From the NCBI GenBank assembly GCA_947631805.1, contig CANRNA010000062.1:1-8958 (forward strand): a stretch of DNA of 8,958 nt. Direction: 5' to 3'. The position numbers and the translations under genes were made by a program. The notes under the pieces are model-generated. The model saw only the letters and a program-made list of their open reading frames with translations. It did no database searches and was not told the origin of the DNA. Of the stretch, positions 6,213 through 8,958 are shown in pieces. Every line of letters begins with the position of its first letter. The first letter of the stretch is position 1. Source of the stretch: an uncultured Oscillospiraceae bacterium. GTDB taxonomy: Bacteria > Bacillota > Clostridia > Oscillospirales > Oscillospiraceae.

Positions 6213-6241
6213 AGGGGAGCAGGGTATTGCCCTGCTCCCCT
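6213..6241 (-). terminator. Hairpin terminator after the surface-protein gene
   Basis: AGGGGAGCAGGG and CCCTGCTCCCCT (6213-6224 and 6230-6241) form a perfect 12-bp stem with a 5-nt loop. It starts 34 nt after the surface-protein stop. On the - strand it runs into TTTCAATAAA, a weak T-tract. No clear promoter is seen between it and the recombinase-like gene, so partial read-through may express that gene. Confidence 0.7.
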
Positions 6242-6275
6242 GAGAGAATTTGCTTTATTTACCTGCGGGACTTAA

Positions 6276-8958
6276 TCAGCTGATCTTGATATCGCCCCAC
6301 TGGGTGGTGTAAGTGCACTTACCGAAGTTGCCCTTATGGGAAGTGGTGAACCAACCCCAGTTATCCTTGCCGCTGGTAGTCTTGCCAAGCAGGACCCAGC
6401 CAGACTGGACAGAACCTACGGTATCACCGCCAGTGCGGAAGAAGTACCAGTTGTTCTCCACATACTGGAAGCCGGTCAGCATCTTGCCGTCAGCACCCAC
6501 ATAGTACCACAGGCCGGAGCCCTTCATGTACACCCACTCGCTGTACTGCATGGTACCATTCTCGAAGTAATACCAATCATTGTCGTAACGGATCCAGCCA
6601 GTGCCGGAGGCGGGGGGCTGAGGTCCAATGGGACCAGATTCAACCGCAAGAGCATTAAGCGCGGTCTGCAGGTCCTTGGTCGCTTTGTCGATTTCGGACT
6701 GCTTTACTCCATCCTTCAGCATGGCGGCCTGAGCAGCAGCAAGAGCAGTCTGCACAGCAGCTTTGGATTCAGCAGTGTAGTTATCGGCAGCCAGCTTGCC
6801 AGGCACGGACTTGATCAGAGCTTCCAGCTCAGAGGTGTCAGGCTTGACGACCTTCAGAGCAGCGATAGCATCACGGATGGCCTTCGCAGCAGCGGCAATG
6901 GCCTTCGTGTCAGCCTCGCTGGTGGTGTCATGGTCCAGCTTCGCCTGCTTGCCCGCTGCAACAGCACTCTGCAGAGCATTCCAGCTAGCAGCAGTATAGT
7001 CAGACTTCACAAGAGCCGCAGCCTCGGCAATAGCAGCATCCAGGTCAGACTGGTCGCCGGGCTTAGCAAGGTTGCTCAGAGCCGTGGTCAGATTCGCCAG
7101 CGCCGCATTAACAGCCTGCTCATTAGCAGTGGTATCAGGGGTCTTGGCGGCAGCAGCCACGATCTTGTTAGCAACAGCCAGGTTGTTGGCAACGACCTGC
7201 TTAGCATCAGCAGTAGAACCAACCTTCGCAACCATGGACTCATAGCCTTCAGCGCCTGCGATAGCCTTCAACAGGCAGTCATAGCCAGCGGTGCCATAGG
7301 GATGAGCAGAGGTGACAACACTGGTAGCAACCTTGACATAGGATTCGATGGACTTGACCTCAAATTCCACAGCAGGACGAGGCTGGGTCACAGCGCCATT
7401 TCCATCGGCTGTACTGACATAAAGCACGACGGAATAAGTGCCCACCTGCACCGGTGCATCAGTCCAAGTCTTTACAACGGAACCTTCCTTATTGCCATAC
7501 GCCACGGTCTTGGTGCTGCCATCCGGACGAGTAACGACCAGCTTCACAACGTCAAACCCGGCGAAATTTGCGGGGGCAGAGTTCAGCGTCACGGAGAAGT
7601 TGTTCGCTCCCTTATTGTAGCTCTGGGAAACGATTTCCGGCCCGATGTAACTGAAGTCAAGCTTGATCTCGAGAGTGTCGACCAAAGTGCCGCTCTTGTT
7701 GTCATACAGCCGGAAGGTCAAAATGTCACCAGTCTGATAGCCGGGGACCTTCCCGTTGACGGTACCGGAGGTAGCAGCGTATTTATACCGCGTAACTCCA
7801 GGATGGGTGGCATCATCATTACCTGCGGAAGTGTAGGAAATCTCAAATTCTTTCCCGCCGTTATAAGCCACCGTGACCTTATACTCATGCGTGTCAGTCA
7901 CAGCATTATTCCGCTCAACATAGGCATAAACAGTGTCGTGCTTGGGATTCACGACATAGGAGACGAACCTTGCGCCGCGCACATTGGGAACGAGAAGATC
8001 AGTGTACGCCTCAAGCCAGCTGATCTTTCTGTTGACATCCCACAGCGTGACATTGGCCTTCAGACCATTCGCCTGCTGGAGGTCGAAGTATTCCTTAGCA
8101 CTAACAATATGACCTTTAGCCGCGTTCTCATCAGCCTCCTGCATGACATGGTCGGTCTTCAGAGCCGCCTCAAGAGCCGCGATTGCTTCCTCAAGGGCCA
8201 CTTTGTCAGCCCAGACAGGCTTTGTGGCAGTGCCAGGTACCAAACCTGCTTCAAGGGTATCTCCACTTGCATGCCACCAGCCCTCAAAGGCGTTGTAAAG
8301 CTTCTCGCCCTTGAATGCTTTCGCAAGAATGGAGGTTACCTCGGCGTATGTCCAAGTCCCATCGTCAGCGGCAACGATTTCCTTATAGAGTTCGACCGCC
8401 TTCTTATACCAGCCAGCCTGATACATATCAGCGGCAAGAACGTCGCCTTGGGCAGCAATTCCCTTGAACCGCTCATAGGTCAGGGTAAGCGGAGCCAGGA
8501 AGGAATCGCCACAACCACCAGACCAGACATTAGTAGTAATAACATTATACCAACTATTGTACAGCTTTGTGCCCATCTCATCGAGCGCAGCCTTGCTCTC
8601 GTAATATCCCTTCAGGGCATCAGCATACATCGTCTTGGCGTCCGACAGGGTCTTGAGGAAATTCTCAACCTGCGGGTCAGCGGCGCCAGCCAGCCACATC
8701 TCATAGGTATATGCGCTGCCATACCACTTACCAGCTCTGACATCTGCCTCGATAGCCTCAGCAGCGTCCAGTTCCTGATGAAGCTTTTCCAGCTCCGCAG
8801 GAGTCGCGGCCGCGATAGTCTCGATTCCCTCAGCGGCCAGGGTCATGATCTCGCCCTGGACCTCTTCGGCCTCGGGTTCGACCTCTTCTTCCTCAGCGGC
8901 CGGAGCCGCTTCGGGTTCGCTTACTTCCTCGGCGGCCACGGGTTCGGCCTCATCGCCC
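6276..8958 (-). CDS. Large cell-surface protein with FIVAR-type repeats and cell-wall-binding repeats, 5'-truncated
   Basis: The frame is open to the window edge, so the start and presumed signal peptide are missing; GTG at 8939 is only an internal valine. Counting residues from 8939: 1-32 are Glu/Ala/Pro-rich and very acidic. About 35-330 are mostly helical and Trp/Tyr-rich, of unrecognised family. About 330-432 are beta-rich. About 433-531 look Ig-like (VKLVVTRPDGSTK, VGTYSVVLYVS). About 532-627 are a FIVAR-like helical unit, and 633-696 and 705-764 are two clearer FIVAR units (LDAAIAEAAALV..DYTAASWNALQSAV and LEALIKSV..DNYTAESKAAVQTAL). From 781 to the end are cell-wall-binding (choline/glucan-type) repeats rich in W-Y-Y-F and G, with a GWI...WYYF...GTM pattern. 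This predicts a secreted, wall-attached protein, perhaps for adhesion or glycan binding. Third codon positions use more A/T than in the neighbouring genes. Confidence 0.88.
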   Translation of the reverse strand, partial: GDEAEPVAAEEVSEPEAAPAAEEEEVEPEAEEVQGEIMTLAAEGIETIAAATPAELEKLHQELDAAEAIEADVRAGKWYGSAYTYEMWLAGAADPQVENFLKTLSDAKTMYADALKGYYESKAALDEMGTKLYNSWYNVITTNVWSGGCGDSFLAPLTLTYERFKGIAAQGDVLAADMYQAGWYKKAVELYKEIVAADDGTWTYAEVTSILAKAFKGEKLYNAFEGWWHASGDTLEAGLVPGTATKPVWADKVALEEAIAALEAALKTDHVMQEADENAAKGHIVSAKEYFDLQQANGLKANVTLWDVNRKISWLEAYTDLLVPNVRGARFVSYVVNPKHDTVYAYVERNNAVTDTHEYKVTVAYNGGKEFEISYTSAGNDDATHPGVTRYKYAATSGTVNGKVPGYQTGDILTFRLYDNKSGTLVDTLEIKLDFSYIGPEIVSQSYNKGANNFSVTLNSAPANFAGFDVVKLVVTRPDGSTKTVAYGNKEGSVVKTWTDAPVQVGTYSVVLYVSTADGNGAVTQPRPAVEFEVKSIESYVKVATSVVTSAHPYGTAGYDCLLKAIAGAEGYESMVAKVGSTADAKQVVANNLAVANKIVAAAAKTPDTTANEQAVNAALANLTTALSNLAKPGDQSDLDAAIAEAAALVKSDYTAASWNALQSAVAAGKQAKLDHDTTSEADTKAIAAAAKAIRDAIAALKVVKPDTSELEALIKSVPGKLAADNYTAESKAAVQTALAAAQAAMLKDGVKQSEIDKATKDLQTALNALAVESGPIGPQPPASGTGWIRYDNDWYYFENGTMQYSEWVYMKGSGLWYYVGADGKMLTGFQYVENNWYFFRTGGDTVGSVQSGWVLLGKTTSGKDNWGWFTTSHKGNFGKCTYTTQWGDIKIS

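Noticed and set aside
6600..7100. Apparent short nucleotide repeats rich in GCAGC/GCTGC within the surface gene
   Set aside because: They reflect Ala-rich coding sequence in the helical FIVAR-type units, not a tandem DNA repeat or CRISPR array; there is no regular period or spacer structure.

Overview
The window is a GC-rich chromosomal stretch from a Gram-positive anaerobe. An Oscillospiraceae/Clostridia gut commensal fits best, judged from the dimeric glycyl-tRNA synthetase, the cell-wall-binding and FIVAR repeats of the surface protein, the Cys/His repeat protein, and strong GGAGG-type ribosome binding sites. The taxon is inferred from protein style, not from a marker comparison.

Region 1 (1-3112, + strand) is a tight gene run: the 3' end of glycyl-tRNA synthetase, a small single-pass membrane protein whose GTG start abuts the synthetase stop, and a 395-residue protein that looks like a shortened, catalytically degenerate glutamine-dependent NAD+ synthetase (nitrilase-like plus NadE-like parts). 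Next comes a BRO-N/DinD-type gene that has lost its middle. Its N-terminal half is an intact 142-codon frame, and its C-terminal tail survives in another frame just downstream. A hairpin terminator closes this run at about 3087-3112.

Region 2 (3206-5332, + strand) is a self-contained two-gene operon. It has an extended -10 promoter, a secreted and membrane-anchored protein with Cys/His (CxxC) repeats, an MFS transporter starting 9 nt after it, and a strong GC-rich hairpin terminator.

Region 3 (5330-8958, - strand) converges on region 2. It holds a large cell-surface protein (5' end outside the window) with an acidic N-terminus, unrecognised helical and beta regions, an Ig-like segment, FIVAR-type helical repeats and C-terminal cell-wall-binding repeats. 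A hairpin follows it, then a tyrosine-recombinase-like protein that lacks the expected catalytic Arg, His and Tyr.

Three genes here (NadE-like, BRO/DinD-like, recombinase-like) look like relatives of enzymes or regulators that have lost key parts. The NadE-like and recombinase-like frames are intact with good translation signals, which suggests they are kept for a non-catalytic role. The BRO/DinD gene looks like real decay. No RNA genes, CRISPR arrays, insertion sequences or attachment sites were seen.
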